Shown here: piece after piece, positions 1-6,152 of the stretch
Position numbering within the stretch: the first letter of the stretch is position 1
Layout: every line of letters begins with the position of its first letter
Assembly (NCBI GenBank): GCA_003641345.1
Contig: QNAD01000129.1
Location: forward strand, 1 to 6,152
Source of the DNA: Candidatus Zixiibacteriota bacterium
Lineage (GTDB): Bacteria; Zixibacteria; MSB-5A5; GN15; FEB-12
Length of the DNA stretch: 6,152 bases
Direction: 5' to 3'
Program-made: the position numbers and the translations under genes
The notes under the pieces: model-generated
Told to the model about the DNA's origin: nothing
The model's input: only the letters and a program-made list of their open reading frames with translations
Databases searched by the model: none

Positions 1-2
1 AA

Positions 3-80
3 TTCACTTCTAAAGAGTTAAATCCTACTGAATCTGAAACCCAAAGTCGAATAAATTTGATTATAAATTCTTTTCAATAA
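3..80 (+). CDS. C-terminal tail of an unidentified upstream gene (partial)
   Basis: The third forward frame is open from the window edge to a TAA at 78-80, giving 25 residues that end in RINLIINSFQ. The other two forward frames stop within the first 21 bases. The mix of charged and polar residues followed by a short hydrophobic stretch is protein-like, and the position upstream of a same-strand gene fits the end of a neighbour. The piece is too short to assign a family, and a chance open frame of this length in AT-rich DNA cannot be excluded. Confidence 0.35.
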   Translation, partial: FTSKELNPTESETQSRINLIINSFQ

Positions 81-129
81 ACAATTTAAAACTTTTCTGG
101 AAGAAATATTTCCCCTATTTGTATTAATG

Positions 130-159
130 CTGAAACTTAAATGTTTGGATGTATATACT
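130..159 (+). promoter_or_regulatory. candidate promoter of the DUF4139 gene
   Basis: A -10-like TATACT at 154-159 (5 of 6 to consensus) is preceded, after an 18-base spacer, by CTGAAA at 130-135 (4 of 6 to TTGACA). Transcription would begin near 166, leaving a leader of about 27 bases that contains the AGGAG ribosome binding site at 181-185. The match is moderate and the DNA is AT-rich, so this is only a candidate. Read-through from the upstream gene is the alternative. Confidence 0.35.
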
Positions 160-192
160 CGTCTTAATTGTATAACTGTTAGGAGTTAACAA

Positions 193-1536
193 ATGAAATA
201 TTTACTTATTATTCTTTTTTCAATAATTGCCATATCAGTGGCTGGCAATGAAATTTCTGTCACAGTTTATAATTCTGATTTAGGTGTTATTAGTGAAAAA
301 AGAAATCTAAATTTTACTGAAGGGGTGGATACTTTAGCTTATACTAATGTCCCTTCCAGAATAGATCCTGCCTCGGTTAGATTTGAGCTTAGTAATTCAT
401 CGCAAGATGTTACCATATTAGAACAAAATTATCTCTTTGATCTTGTCAGTCCTGAGCAGATGTACAAAAAATATATAGATAAAGAAATTGAAATTCTTAA
501 CGAAAAAGGCGAATTATATACCGGAATTCTTCTTGTCGCCAGTCGCGATGCTATTACTCTTGAAGATAAAACTGGAGAGATAAAAATTGTTATGCTCTCA
601 AAAATCAGTAATGTCACTTTTCCATCACTTCCCGATGGGCTTATCACTAAACCGACTTTATTCTGGCTATATAATTCAAATATTGCCGGTGAAAAAGAAT
701 GTCAGGTAAGTTATCAAACGCGAGGAATGAACTGGGAAGCGGAATATGTTGGCATATTGGATGCTAAAGAAAAGAACCTTGGTCTTTCCGGATGGGCATC
801 TATAAGTAACAAATCAGGAAAGAGATATGAAAACGCTTCGTTGAAATTAATTGCCGGTGATATCAATAGAGCCACTCAAAGAGGTAATGGTATGAGATTA
901 GAAAAAATGTCAACAATGAGTGCGGCACCTATGGCTGGATTTAAAGAAAAAGCATTTTTTGAATACCATTTATATACCCTTCCTCGCAAAGCAACATTAG
1001 CCGACAAAGAAATTAAGCAGATATCTCTGTTTGACCCAGCTTCGACTATTGTCTCAAAAGAATATTTATATTTTCCTGACAAGGGTAATAATATTTCAGT
1101 AAATTTGAATTTTAAGAATTCTAAAGTGAATGGTTTAGGTATGCCATTACCTTCGGGACGAGTACGCTTATTTAAAGCAGACGATGACGGTTCGATGATT
1201 CTTCTAGGTGAAGATAGAATCAGCCACACTCCAAAAGACGAGGAGTTGAAACTAAAAGTCGGTAATGCTTTTGACGTAAAAGGCGAGTATAAAACAATTA
1301 GCCATAATCGTATTTCTCAATCCGTTATTGAAGAAAAATATGAAATTGAATTGCGTAATCACAAAGATGAAAATATAACAGTGCGAGTTGAAAAGAAGTT
1401 ATACAATGACTGGGAAGTTCTTGAGTCAAATTTTGAATATGAAAAAGAAGACGCTTCTACTATTGTATTTCAAATTCCGGTTGCAAAAAATGGCGAAAGT
1501 AAAATAACTTTAAAAGTCAGATTAAATAATAGATAA
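193..1536 (+). CDS. secreted DUF4139 domain-containing protein
   Basis: This 447-residue protein belongs to the DUF4139 family, whose biochemical function is not established. Residues 1-18 form a Sec signal peptide: one Lys, then a hydrophobic run, with likely cleavage near SVAG/NE. The mature protein starts at once with the family's N-terminal beta segment (VTVYNSDLGVI, 23-33; VPSRIDPASV, 53-62; LEQNYLFDLVSPE, 76-88). The DUF4139 core follows: YQTRGMNWEAEY at 174-185, GWASISNKSGK at 200-210, LIAGDINR at 219-226, a Met/Ala-rich linker at about 234-250, FFEYHLYTLPRKATL at 255-269, and MPLPSGRVRLFKADDDGS at 317-334. Conserved LGEDRISHTPKDE (338-350), GNAFDVKGE (357-365) and a C-terminal beta domain with DWEVLES (406-412) complete the fold. 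Length is near the usual 450-550 residues, so the gene appears intact. TAGGAG at 180-185, seven bases before the ATG, supports the start. It lies 75 bases upstream of an exported TPR protein and may be co-transcribed with it. No catalytic motif is visible; a periplasmic or surface structural role is inference. Confidence 0.9.
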   Translation: MKYLLIILFSIIAISVAGNEISVTVYNSDLGVISEKRNLNFTEGVDTLAYTNVPSRIDPASVRFELSNSSQDVTILEQNYLFDLVSPEQMYKKYIDKEIEILNEKGELYTGILLVASRDAITLEDKTGEIKIVMLSKISNVTFPSLPDGLITKPTLFWLYNSNIAGEKECQVSYQTRGMNWEAEYVGILDAKEKNLGLSGWASISNKSGKRYENASLKLIAGDINRATQRGNGMRLEKMSTMSAAPMAGFKEKAFFEYHLYTLPRKATLADKEIKQISLFDPASTIVSKEYLYFPDKGNNISVNLNFKNSKVNGLGMPLPSGRVRLFKADDDGSMILLGEDRISHTPKDEELKLKVGNAFDVKGEYKTISHNRISQSVIEEKYEIELRNHKDENITVRVEKKLYNDWEVLESNFEYEKEDASTIVFQIPVAKNGESKITLKVRLNNR

Positions 1537-1546
1537 GTAATGATAG

Positions 1547-1575
1547 TTGACAATTAAACCTTCAGGTAGTAAATT
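1547..1575 (+). promoter_or_regulatory. candidate sigma70-type promoter of the TPR gene
   Basis: A perfect TTGACA at 1547-1552 is followed, after exactly 17 bases, by TAAATT at 1570-1575 (4 of 6 to TATAAT). Transcription would start near 1582, giving a leader of about 30 bases with AAGGAG at 1601-1606. It starts 11 bases after the DUF4139 stop codon. I see no terminator in the gap, so the TPR gene could be made both from this promoter and by read-through. Confidence 0.5.
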
Positions 1576-1611
1576 CCACTGACTTAGAAAATTGAGCATT
1601 AAGGAGAAAAA

Positions 1612-2988
1612 ATGAAATTATCATCAAGAATTGCTTTGATATTGGTTTTAACTATTTTCATGGCTGGCAGTGTCTTAGGAGGGCGAAAACATAGAAAACT
1701 ACCAATTGGAGCATATATTAAAACTGCCAAAATTGAGATTTTGTCTGGTGAATTTAAAAGATATGAAAATGCTATTTCATATCTGGATTCACTGTTTTTG
1801 AATTATGGTCACCATGCTGAAGGACTTAGTTTAATGTCCAGTATTTATGTCGATTACATTGACAAAACTCCCGGACCAATAAATAAAAGACCTTATGTTA
1901 AAAAACTGGTTGCTTATGTTGATACACTTCATATGACTTGTAAAAATAAAGAAATAAAAAAAGACTATAGAAAAGATTGTGATGAATACACTGAAAGAGC
2001 AGACTCTACAAAAGTTAAATTCTGGCGTCAATTCTATAATGCCGGTATTGAGCAGTTAACTTATTTGCAGGGACTTGCCAAAGATTTGGAGACGACAACT
2101 GATTCGGCTGTAATTGCTTTTACGCAAAATAGTTTTCAAGTTAATATTGATTCCTGTATTGCAAATATGGAATTAGCTATTATGCTAGACCCATCCAATA
2201 CAGATCCTTATATCGCTGTCGGTAATGCTTATGAATATAAAAAAGATTTCCATGAAGCTGTTAAATGGTTGGCTAAGGGTCTTGAAAAAACAGAAGATAA
2301 ATCAAATCTGCTTATCTCAATCGCTTATGATTATGTAAGAATCAATGAATATTGTGAAGCAATTCCTTATTTTAAAGAATATTCTGAATTAAATCCAACC
2401 GATGAAGCAACGCTGTTCAATTTATCTATCTGTTATACCAATTGTAAACAACTTGATGCCGCTTATAAAGTTTATAATAAAATACTGGAATTAAACCCTG
2501 AAAATTATAATATTTTAGGCAATGTAGGAAACTATTTTAACCAGAAAGCCCGTTATGCATCTGATTCTGCGAAAGCATACCGAGAAGCTGGTAATGTCGA
2601 GAAATCAAAAGAATTTATGGCTCTTAACGGTCAGATGTTTGATTCATCTGGATTTTATTTCAAGAAACTATTTGAAATTTATCCTGATTCTATTTTTGCC
2701 GCCGAGCAGTATGCTGTTATTAACGCTATTAGAGGAAAATATGATGTTGCCTCAATTGGTTTTGAGAAATTAACTGTATTGGATCCAGACAATAAAGAGA
2801 ATTGGACTTATCTTGGCGATTGCTATTTGAATTTAAAAGAATTCAAAAAAGCAATTCCTGCTTATGAAAAAGTTATCGAACTTGATCCAACAAATAAAGA
2901 TACTATGGAACGTCTTCGGGACCTATATATCGAAATTGGTGATAATGCCAAAAAAGTGGCTATCAATAAAAAAATAAACGAGTTATAA
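1612..2988 (+). CDS. exported tetratricopeptide-repeat (TPR) protein
   Basis: This is a 458-residue TPR protein with an N-terminal Sec signal peptide (MKLSSR, then a hydrophobic segment at about 7-22, cleavage near VLGG/RK). There is no lipobox Cys, so it is probably periplasmic and not lipid-anchored. Residues 35-80 form a helical pair that resembles a degenerate TPR. A charged segment at about 84-135 has no recognisable domain. Good TPR units lie at about 197-228, 231-264, 265-298, 361-394 and 395-428. They are recognisable by the A/G-x3-Y pattern in helix A, helix B ending in L/I-E-L, and the closing NP or DP turn (ELNPTD, ELNPEN, VLDPDN, ELDPTN). A further unit at 299-360 is split by an extra segment of roughly 30 residues. 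TPRs bind other proteins; the partner here is unknown. AAGGAG five bases before the ATG supports the start. A strong terminator follows 19 bases after the stop. The upstream exported DUF4139 protein is a possible functional partner, by position only. Confidence 0.88.
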   Translation: MKLSSRIALILVLTIFMAGSVLGGRKHRKLPIGAYIKTAKIEILSGEFKRYENAISYLDSLFLNYGHHAEGLSLMSSIYVDYIDKTPGPINKRPYVKKLVAYVDTLHMTCKNKEIKKDYRKDCDEYTERADSTKVKFWRQFYNAGIEQLTYLQGLAKDLETTTDSAVIAFTQNSFQVNIDSCIANMELAIMLDPSNTDPYIAVGNAYEYKKDFHEAVKWLAKGLEKTEDKSNLLISIAYDYVRINEYCEAIPYFKEYSELNPTDEATLFNLSICYTNCKQLDAAYKVYNKILELNPENYNILGNVGNYFNQKARYASDSAKAYREAGNVEKSKEFMALNGQMFDSSGFYFKKLFEIYPDSIFAAEQYAVINAIRGKYDVASIGFEKLTVLDPDNKENWTYLGDCYLNLKEFKKAIPAYEKVIELDPTNKDTMERLRDLYIEIGDNAKKVAINKKINEL

Positions 2989-3007
2989 AATCACTTTTTT
3001 ATAATAT

Positions 3008-3038
3008 AACGGCAGGCTAATTGCCTGCCGTTTTTTTT
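3008..3038 (+). terminator. Rho-independent terminator after the TPR gene
   Basis: A 10-base-pair stem (3008-3017 with 3023-3032), with core CGGCAGGC/GCCTGCCG, encloses a five-base loop TAATT. A run of eight T residues at 3031-3038 follows. The GC-rich stem stands out sharply from the AT-rich surroundings. There is no T-run on the opposite strand, so it should act rightward only. It ends the TPR (or DUF4139-TPR) transcript and should insulate priA, which begins 17 bases after the T-run. Confidence 0.92.
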
Positions 3039-3049
3039 ATGCCTATATT
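3021..3049 (+). promoter_or_regulatory. candidate priA promoter overlapping the terminator
   Basis: TTGCCT at 3021-3026 (4 of 6 to TTGACA) lies in the loop and right arm of the terminator hairpin. A 17-base spacer separates it from TATATT at 3044-3049 (5 of 6 to TATAAT). The expected transcription start, about seven bases after the -10 element, falls on the priA ATG at 3056. The mRNA would therefore have no leader, which agrees with the absence of a Shine-Dalgarno site. The -35 match is moderate, so the call is an inference from spacing and context. Confidence 0.4.
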
Positions 3050-3055
3050 AATCAA

Positions 3056-5449
3056 ATGACAAACAAAAGAAGATTTGCCAAAATTGCAATTTCCGGACCA
3101 AAACGGAAATCTTTTACTTATGAGATTCCTGATTATATTAATAACTTGAAATGCGGTCAAAGAGTTATTGTGCCTTTTGGAAGAAGCAAAAAAACCGGCT
3201 TCTTTATGAAACAAACTCAAAAACCGACTGCTTTTAAAACTAAAAAAATCCAATCTGTTTTCGATAATGAATCTTTTCTTTCTCAGGAGTTATTTAACTT
3301 ATGTAGCTGGATAGCCGATTATTACTTTGCCAATCCGGCTGATTGCTTTAATGCTGCTTTACCGCCATTTATAAAAAGACAAAAACCGTTTAATTTTTAT
3401 TGGGGTTCTGAAATTTCCTTTGATCTTATTCCAAATTATTTTAAAAAACAGGTAAAAGAAGGAAAGAAAATTCCAGATAAAATTATAAATGATTTAAAAC
3501 ATAACTCTCGACTATTTAAGCAACTCATCGAAATTAAAACTATTATCCAATCTTTAAACAAGCCGGAACTGAATAAAAATATGAAAATGGTTGGGTACCA
3601 AGTTATAAACAGTACTCAATGGGATAAATATTTTTCTACCAGAAGGATAAAACATAGTCTGTTTGACGGTGTTAAATCGAAATCTGAATTGTTGGAGCAA
3701 GGTTGGTCATATTATGCTATAAAAAAAGCACAAGAGGCAAAAATTATAGAACCGGTTTATAAGGAATCGATAACTACTGTTTTAAAATTTATTAAACCAA
3801 GAACCGATGTTCTAAAAATTAGGTTGAACTCTGAACAGAGTGAAGCAGTTGACAATGTTTTATCTTCTGTTAGTGATGGATTTAGAACTTTTCTCTTGCA
3901 TGGAATTACCGGTTCCGGCAAAACTATTGTTTATACTCATATTACAAGAGAGATAATCACACAAAATAAAACAGTTTTGGTAATGACTCCGGAAATTGCT
4001 TTGACCGGTTCTACTTTAGCTTATTTCAGAGGTTTTTTTGGGGATATTGTAACTGTAATTCACTCATCAATGACAGAATTGGAACGTACCGAAAGCTGGA
4101 CGGGAATTAAAAACGGGAAATATAAAATTGTTATTGGTCCTCGGTCAGCTCTATTTGCTCCTTTGCCTGATTTAGGTTTAATAATAGTAGATGAAGAACA
4201 TGACCATTCCTATAAACAGCAGGAACCTGCTCCTCGCTTTCATGGGCGTGATGCGGCTATAATGCGGGCGAAATTCAATAATATTCCAATAATTTTAGGT
4301 TCTGCATCTCCTTCAGTAGAGTCTTATTATAATGTAAAAAAAAACAAATATCATTTACTTGAATTAAAAAAACGCCCCGGCCAAGCAATTCTTCCAGAAA
4401 TTAAAATTGTTAATATGAATCAAGATAGAATCAAAGGCGAACATTCATTTCTTTCTTTCACTTTGAAAAAAGATATTGAAAAAAGATTTAATAAGAAAGA
4501 GCAGGTTATTCTATATTTAAATCGAAGAGGTTTCTCAAGACAACTTAAGTGCAATAACTGCGGCCATATTCCTTCATGCCCCGAGTGTAATCTTAGATTA
4601 ACATATCATAAAGTAGGTAAAAAACTTACCTGTCACTATTGCGGTCATATTCAGACCGAATATAATTATTGCATTAATTGTAAAAGCAGTGATGTTCAAT
4701 ATCAGGGAATTGGTACCCAAAAGGTAGAAGAAAAATTTCCGATTATCTTCCCCGATGCCAACATCAGCAGATTTGACAGTGATACAGCTTTCGGACAAAA
4801 AAATGCATATGAAATTTTGAATAATTTTGCTCAACTCAAAAGTAATCTTTTGTTGGGGACACAGATGGTTACCAAGGGGCTTGATTTACCAAATGTAACA
4901 CTGGTAGGAATTTTATCTGGAGATATGAATTTAGGCTTACCCGACTTCAGAGCTTCCGAAAAAGTCTTTGCCCAACTTTTGCAGGTAGCGGGTCGTAGCG
5001 GAAGAGCTGAAAAAAGAGGGGAAGTTTTAATCCAGACATTTAATCCGGATAACCCAATAATAAAATATGCCGCCAAACAGGATTATTTATCTTTTTATAA
5101 ATCTGAAATTTTTTCAAGAGAAGAATATAATTATCCACCTTTTGTGCATTTAATAAATTTCATATTTTCATCTGAAGATGAAGAATTACCGGATAAAGCG
5201 ATAGTTGATTTTATTGAAAAGTTTAAGTCAAAGAATGAAAAATATAAAATAAAAATGCAATTACTTGGTCCCGGCGAATGTGCTCTTTATAGGCTTCGCG
5301 GACAATTCCGCCGTCACTTTTTTATCAAGACCAATCAAATTATAAAAGTGGTCAACCTATTATCAGAATGGGAAGACCAATATCAAAATTTTTCTATCTC
5401 ATCTAAAGTTAAAATCACTATTGATGTTGATCCAAGTAATATGATGTAA
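3056..5449 (+). CDS. priA: primosomal protein N' (replication restart helicase PriA)
   Basis: PriA is the superfamily 2 3'-to-5' DNA helicase that recognises stalled or collapsed forks and starts reloading of the replicative helicase. The N-terminal 3'-DNA-end-binding domain is at about 6-105 (GQRVIVPFG at 34-42). A divergent winged-helix region follows at about 115-250. The ATPase core has Walker A GITGSGKT (283-290, Lys289), TPEIALT (311-317), the DEEH box (379-382), PRFHGRDAA (393-401) and GSASPS (415-420). Eight zinc-binding cysteines (499, 502, 508, 511, 526, 529, 539, 542) form the usual two-zinc insertion in the second helicase lobe. Motif V GTQMVTKGLDLPNVT (601-615) and motif VI QVAGRSGR (643-650) follow, then the C-terminal domain with LLGPGECALYRLRGQFRRHF (736-755). 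At 797 residues it matches the longer PriA proteins, and no key residue is missing. Homology begins almost at residue 1 and no in-frame ATG lies just upstream, so the start is sound even though no Shine-Dalgarno site precedes it. Confidence 0.97.
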   Translation: MTNKRRFAKIAISGPKRKSFTYEIPDYINNLKCGQRVIVPFGRSKKTGFFMKQTQKPTAFKTKKIQSVFDNESFLSQELFNLCSWIADYYFANPADCFNAALPPFIKRQKPFNFYWGSEISFDLIPNYFKKQVKEGKKIPDKIINDLKHNSRLFKQLIEIKTIIQSLNKPELNKNMKMVGYQVINSTQWDKYFSTRRIKHSLFDGVKSKSELLEQGWSYYAIKKAQEAKIIEPVYKESITTVLKFIKPRTDVLKIRLNSEQSEAVDNVLSSVSDGFRTFLLHGITGSGKTIVYTHITREIITQNKTVLVMTPEIALTGSTLAYFRGFFGDIVTVIHSSMTELERTESWTGIKNGKYKIVIGPRSALFAPLPDLGLIIVDEEHDHSYKQQEPAPRFHGRDAAIMRAKFNNIPIILGSASPSVESYYNVKKNKYHLLELKKRPGQAILPEIKIVNMNQDRIKGEHSFLSFTLKKDIEKRFNKKEQVILYLNRRGFSRQLKCNNCGHIPSCPECNLRLTYHKVGKKLTCHYCGHIQTEYNYCINCKSSDVQYQGIGTQKVEEKFPIIFPDANISRFDSDTAFGQKNAYEILNNFAQLKSNLLLGTQMVTKGLDLPNVTLVGILSGDMNLGLPDFRASEKVFAQLLQVAGRSGRAEKRGEVLIQTFNPDNPIIKYAAKQDYLSFYKSEIFSREEYNYPPFVHLINFIFSSEDEELPDKAIVDFIEKFKSKNEKYKIKMQLLGPGECALYRLRGQFRRHFFIKTNQIIKVVNLLSEWEDQYQNFSISSKVKITIDVDPSNMM

Positions 5450-5495
5450 ATCAGGCTATTTTCGATAAAAAATTTAACTATTATTTCTTAGTTCT

Positions 5496-5509
5496 TTTAT
5501 TGCAATAAA
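5496..5509. repeat. 14-base perfect palindrome between convergent genes
   Basis: TTTATTGCAATAAA reads the same on both strands and sits in the 68-base gap between the priA stop and the SET gene stop. As RNA it would form only a short AT stem, and no good T-run follows on either strand, so it is a poor intrinsic terminator. It could be a weak bidirectional 3'-end structure, a protein site, or chance in AT-rich DNA. I see nothing else in this gap. Confidence 0.4.
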
Positions 5510-5517
5510 TTACCAAA

Positions 5518-6006
5518 TCAAGAATTTCCGTTGCTAAATTTTAGAATTGTTTTTCTACACTTTTTTTTGCCACATCGACAAGGATAATTTTGTATGGCTT
5601 CTTCCAAAGTATCATCGTCGTCCGGTTCAAATGAATAATCGTAAGTCAACTCAACCCCCGGCGAAATATTTTTGATAGCTTCAATAAAAATACGACCTTC
5701 TTCATCAATAGATTCACAGTTAGGTTCACAAGAATGATTTATATACCGAGCGGAGTTTCCTTTTAAAGTGGCATCAATTGTAATATCATCATCTATATAA
5801 AATAAAAAAGTATGATGATTGCCATTGCCGTTGCCATTAATATCAATATCACCATATCTGCGTTCTTCCTCATCAGGTGTAATCTTTTCCCCTTTATACT
5901 CAATAATTCTTTCTCCTTTTTTGATGATTCTATTAGCAAATACACCTCTTCCATGAATCTTAGAATTTCTGACTACGATAATTCTTTTTCCTTTTGTCGA
6001 TGCCAT
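5518..6006 (-). CDS. SET-domain protein lysine methyltransferase
   Basis: This 162-residue protein is a compact SET-domain enzyme, a family that moves methyl groups from S-adenosylmethionine to protein lysines. Numbering is from the 6006 start. The SAM-binding segment HGRGVF is at 18-23 and EYKGE at 36-40. The pseudoknot motif NSARYINHSCEPNC is at 84-97, and ELTYDY at 119-124 holds the likely catalytic tyrosine. The post-SET cysteines 143, 145 and 150 (C-x-C-x4-C) can bind zinc with Cys93 of NHSC, as in eukaryotic enzymes such as DIM-5. There is no signal peptide, so it should act in the cytoplasm. The basic N-terminus and a patch EPDDDD near 127-132 are visible. Asn-Gly repeats at 57-63 look like an inserted loop. 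The 6006 start is preferred over an in-frame ATG at 6057 that would add 17 residues: AAAGGA lies six bases before it, the SET homology starts close by, and a predicted promoter would start transcription at about 6055. The substrate is unknown; priA, the convergent neighbour, gives no clue. Confidence 0.93.
   Translation of the reverse strand: MASTKGKRIIVVRNSKIHGRGVFANRIIKKGERIIEYKGEKITPDEEERRYGDIDINGNGNGNHHTFLFYIDDDITIDATLKGNSARYINHSCEPNCESIDEEGRIFIEAIKNISPGVELTYDYSFEPDDDDTLEEAIQNYPCRCGKKKCRKTILKFSNGNS
5818..5838 (-). repeat. hexanucleotide near-repeat coding Asn-Gly-Asn-Gly in the SET gene
   Basis: Read on the coding strand, the unit AAYGGC occurs three times in a row (AATGGC, AACGGC, AATGGC), followed by AAT. 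It encodes NGNGNGN between the ERRYGD segment and the HHTFLF beta strand. The repeats keep the reading frame, so gain or loss of a unit would only lengthen or shorten a flexible loop. Confidence 0.7.
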
Positions 6007-6012
6007 TTCAAT

Positions 6013-6018
6013 TCCTTT
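6013..6018 (-). promoter_or_regulatory. ribosome binding site that sets the SET gene start
   Basis: AAAGGA on the minus strand ends six bases before the ATG at 6004-6006, an ideal spacing. The alternative ATG at 6055-6057 is preceded only by A/T-rich sequence with no purine-rich GG element. This favours the shorter 162-residue protein. Confidence 0.75.
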
Positions 6019-6061
6019 AATCAAATTTGATGTTGAAATATTCTTGACTTTTTTCATTTAA

Positions 6062-6088
6062 ATTATAATAACTTTTTTTATTTTTCAA
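6062..6088 (-). promoter_or_regulatory. candidate promoter of the SET gene
   Basis: On the minus strand TTGAAA (6083-6088, 5 of 6 to consensus) is followed after 15 bases by a perfect TATAAT (6062-6067). The spacer is A-rich and slightly short. Transcription would begin near 6055, giving a leader of about 49 bases before the 6006 start. The rest of the stretch from 6089 to the window end shows no gene. Confidence 0.5.
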
Positions 6089-6152
6089 AGTTCATATTTT
6101 ATACAAGTGGTACTATCACTCTGATTTAATAGTGTAAATAATTTTTTATTTA

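Noticed and set aside
99..113. Possible hairpin (GGAA/TTCC around GAAATATTTC) as terminator of the upstream partial gene
   Set aside because: The stem is only four base pairs in its best form and no T-run follows.
876..1229. Open frame of 117 codons on the minus strand
   Set aside because: It lies wholly opposite the DUF4139 coding sequence, whose frame shows clear family motifs throughout. The antisense product has no recognisable features.
3017..3253. Minus-strand open frame across the terminator and priA start
   Set aside because: It runs through the terminator hairpin and opposite the conserved PriA N-terminus, so it is a shadow frame.
3401..3790. Low-similarity stretch of PriA considered as an inserted foreign domain
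   Set aside because: This position normally holds the winged-helix region, which diverges widely among PriA proteins. The overall length is normal and the frame is unbroken.
6007..6057. N-terminal extension of the SET protein from the ATG at 6057
   Set aside because: It has no ribosome binding site, starts at or before the predicted transcription start, and lies outside the SET homology. The ATG at 6006 has good ribosome binding site spacing.
6110..6147. Weak inverted repeat ACTAT/ATAGT followed by six T residues, considered as a rightward terminator
   Set aside because: The five-base AT-rich stem with a 12-base loop is too unstable, and no rightward gene ends nearby.
1..6152. Search for CRISPR arrays, insertion sequences, tRNAs, attachment sites or a defence or toxin cassette
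   Set aside because: No spaced direct repeats, transposase motifs, cloverleaf sequences or toxin-antitoxin pairs could be seen. The genes are a housekeeping helicase, two exported proteins and a methyltransferase.

Overview
The window is an AT-rich stretch of bacterial chromosome holding four complete genes, the probable tail of a fifth, and short intergenic regions. Three genes read rightward: a secreted DUF4139-family protein, a secreted tetratricopeptide-repeat (TPR) protein and the primosomal helicase PriA. A small SET-domain protein lysine methyltransferase reads leftward and meets priA tail to tail. I see no mobile element, CRISPR array, tRNA, rRNA or phage gene.

The organism cannot be named from the sequence alone. 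Two exported proteins with Sec-type signal peptides, low GC and many TPRs fit a Gram-negative-type bacterium of the broad FCB group or a neighbouring candidate phylum. Clear AGGAG-type Shine-Dalgarno sites before the DUF4139 and TPR genes argue against typical Bacteroidota, which usually lack them. This placement is inference and weak.

Layout: positions 3-80 look like the C-terminus of an upstream gene. A short leader with a possible promoter leads to the DUF4139 gene (193-1536). A 75-base gap with a good TTGACA-N17-TAAATT promoter candidate precedes the TPR gene (1612-2988). A strong intrinsic terminator (3008-3038) closes that unit. Only 17 bases after its T-run, priA starts (3056-5449). 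It has no Shine-Dalgarno site, and a candidate promoter lies inside the terminator and predicts a leaderless mRNA. A 68-base convergent gap with a 14-base palindrome separates priA from the SET gene. A promoter and ribosome binding site for the SET gene together place its start at 6006 instead of the longer 6057 start.

The DUF4139 and TPR proteins are both predicted to be exported and may belong to one envelope-related unit. PriA is housekeeping (replication restart). The SET protein carries a complete eukaryotic-type catalytic core and post-SET zinc site, and is the most unusual gene here. No pathway visibly joins all four genes. The region looks mostly ordinary, and I found no convincing new multi-gene system.
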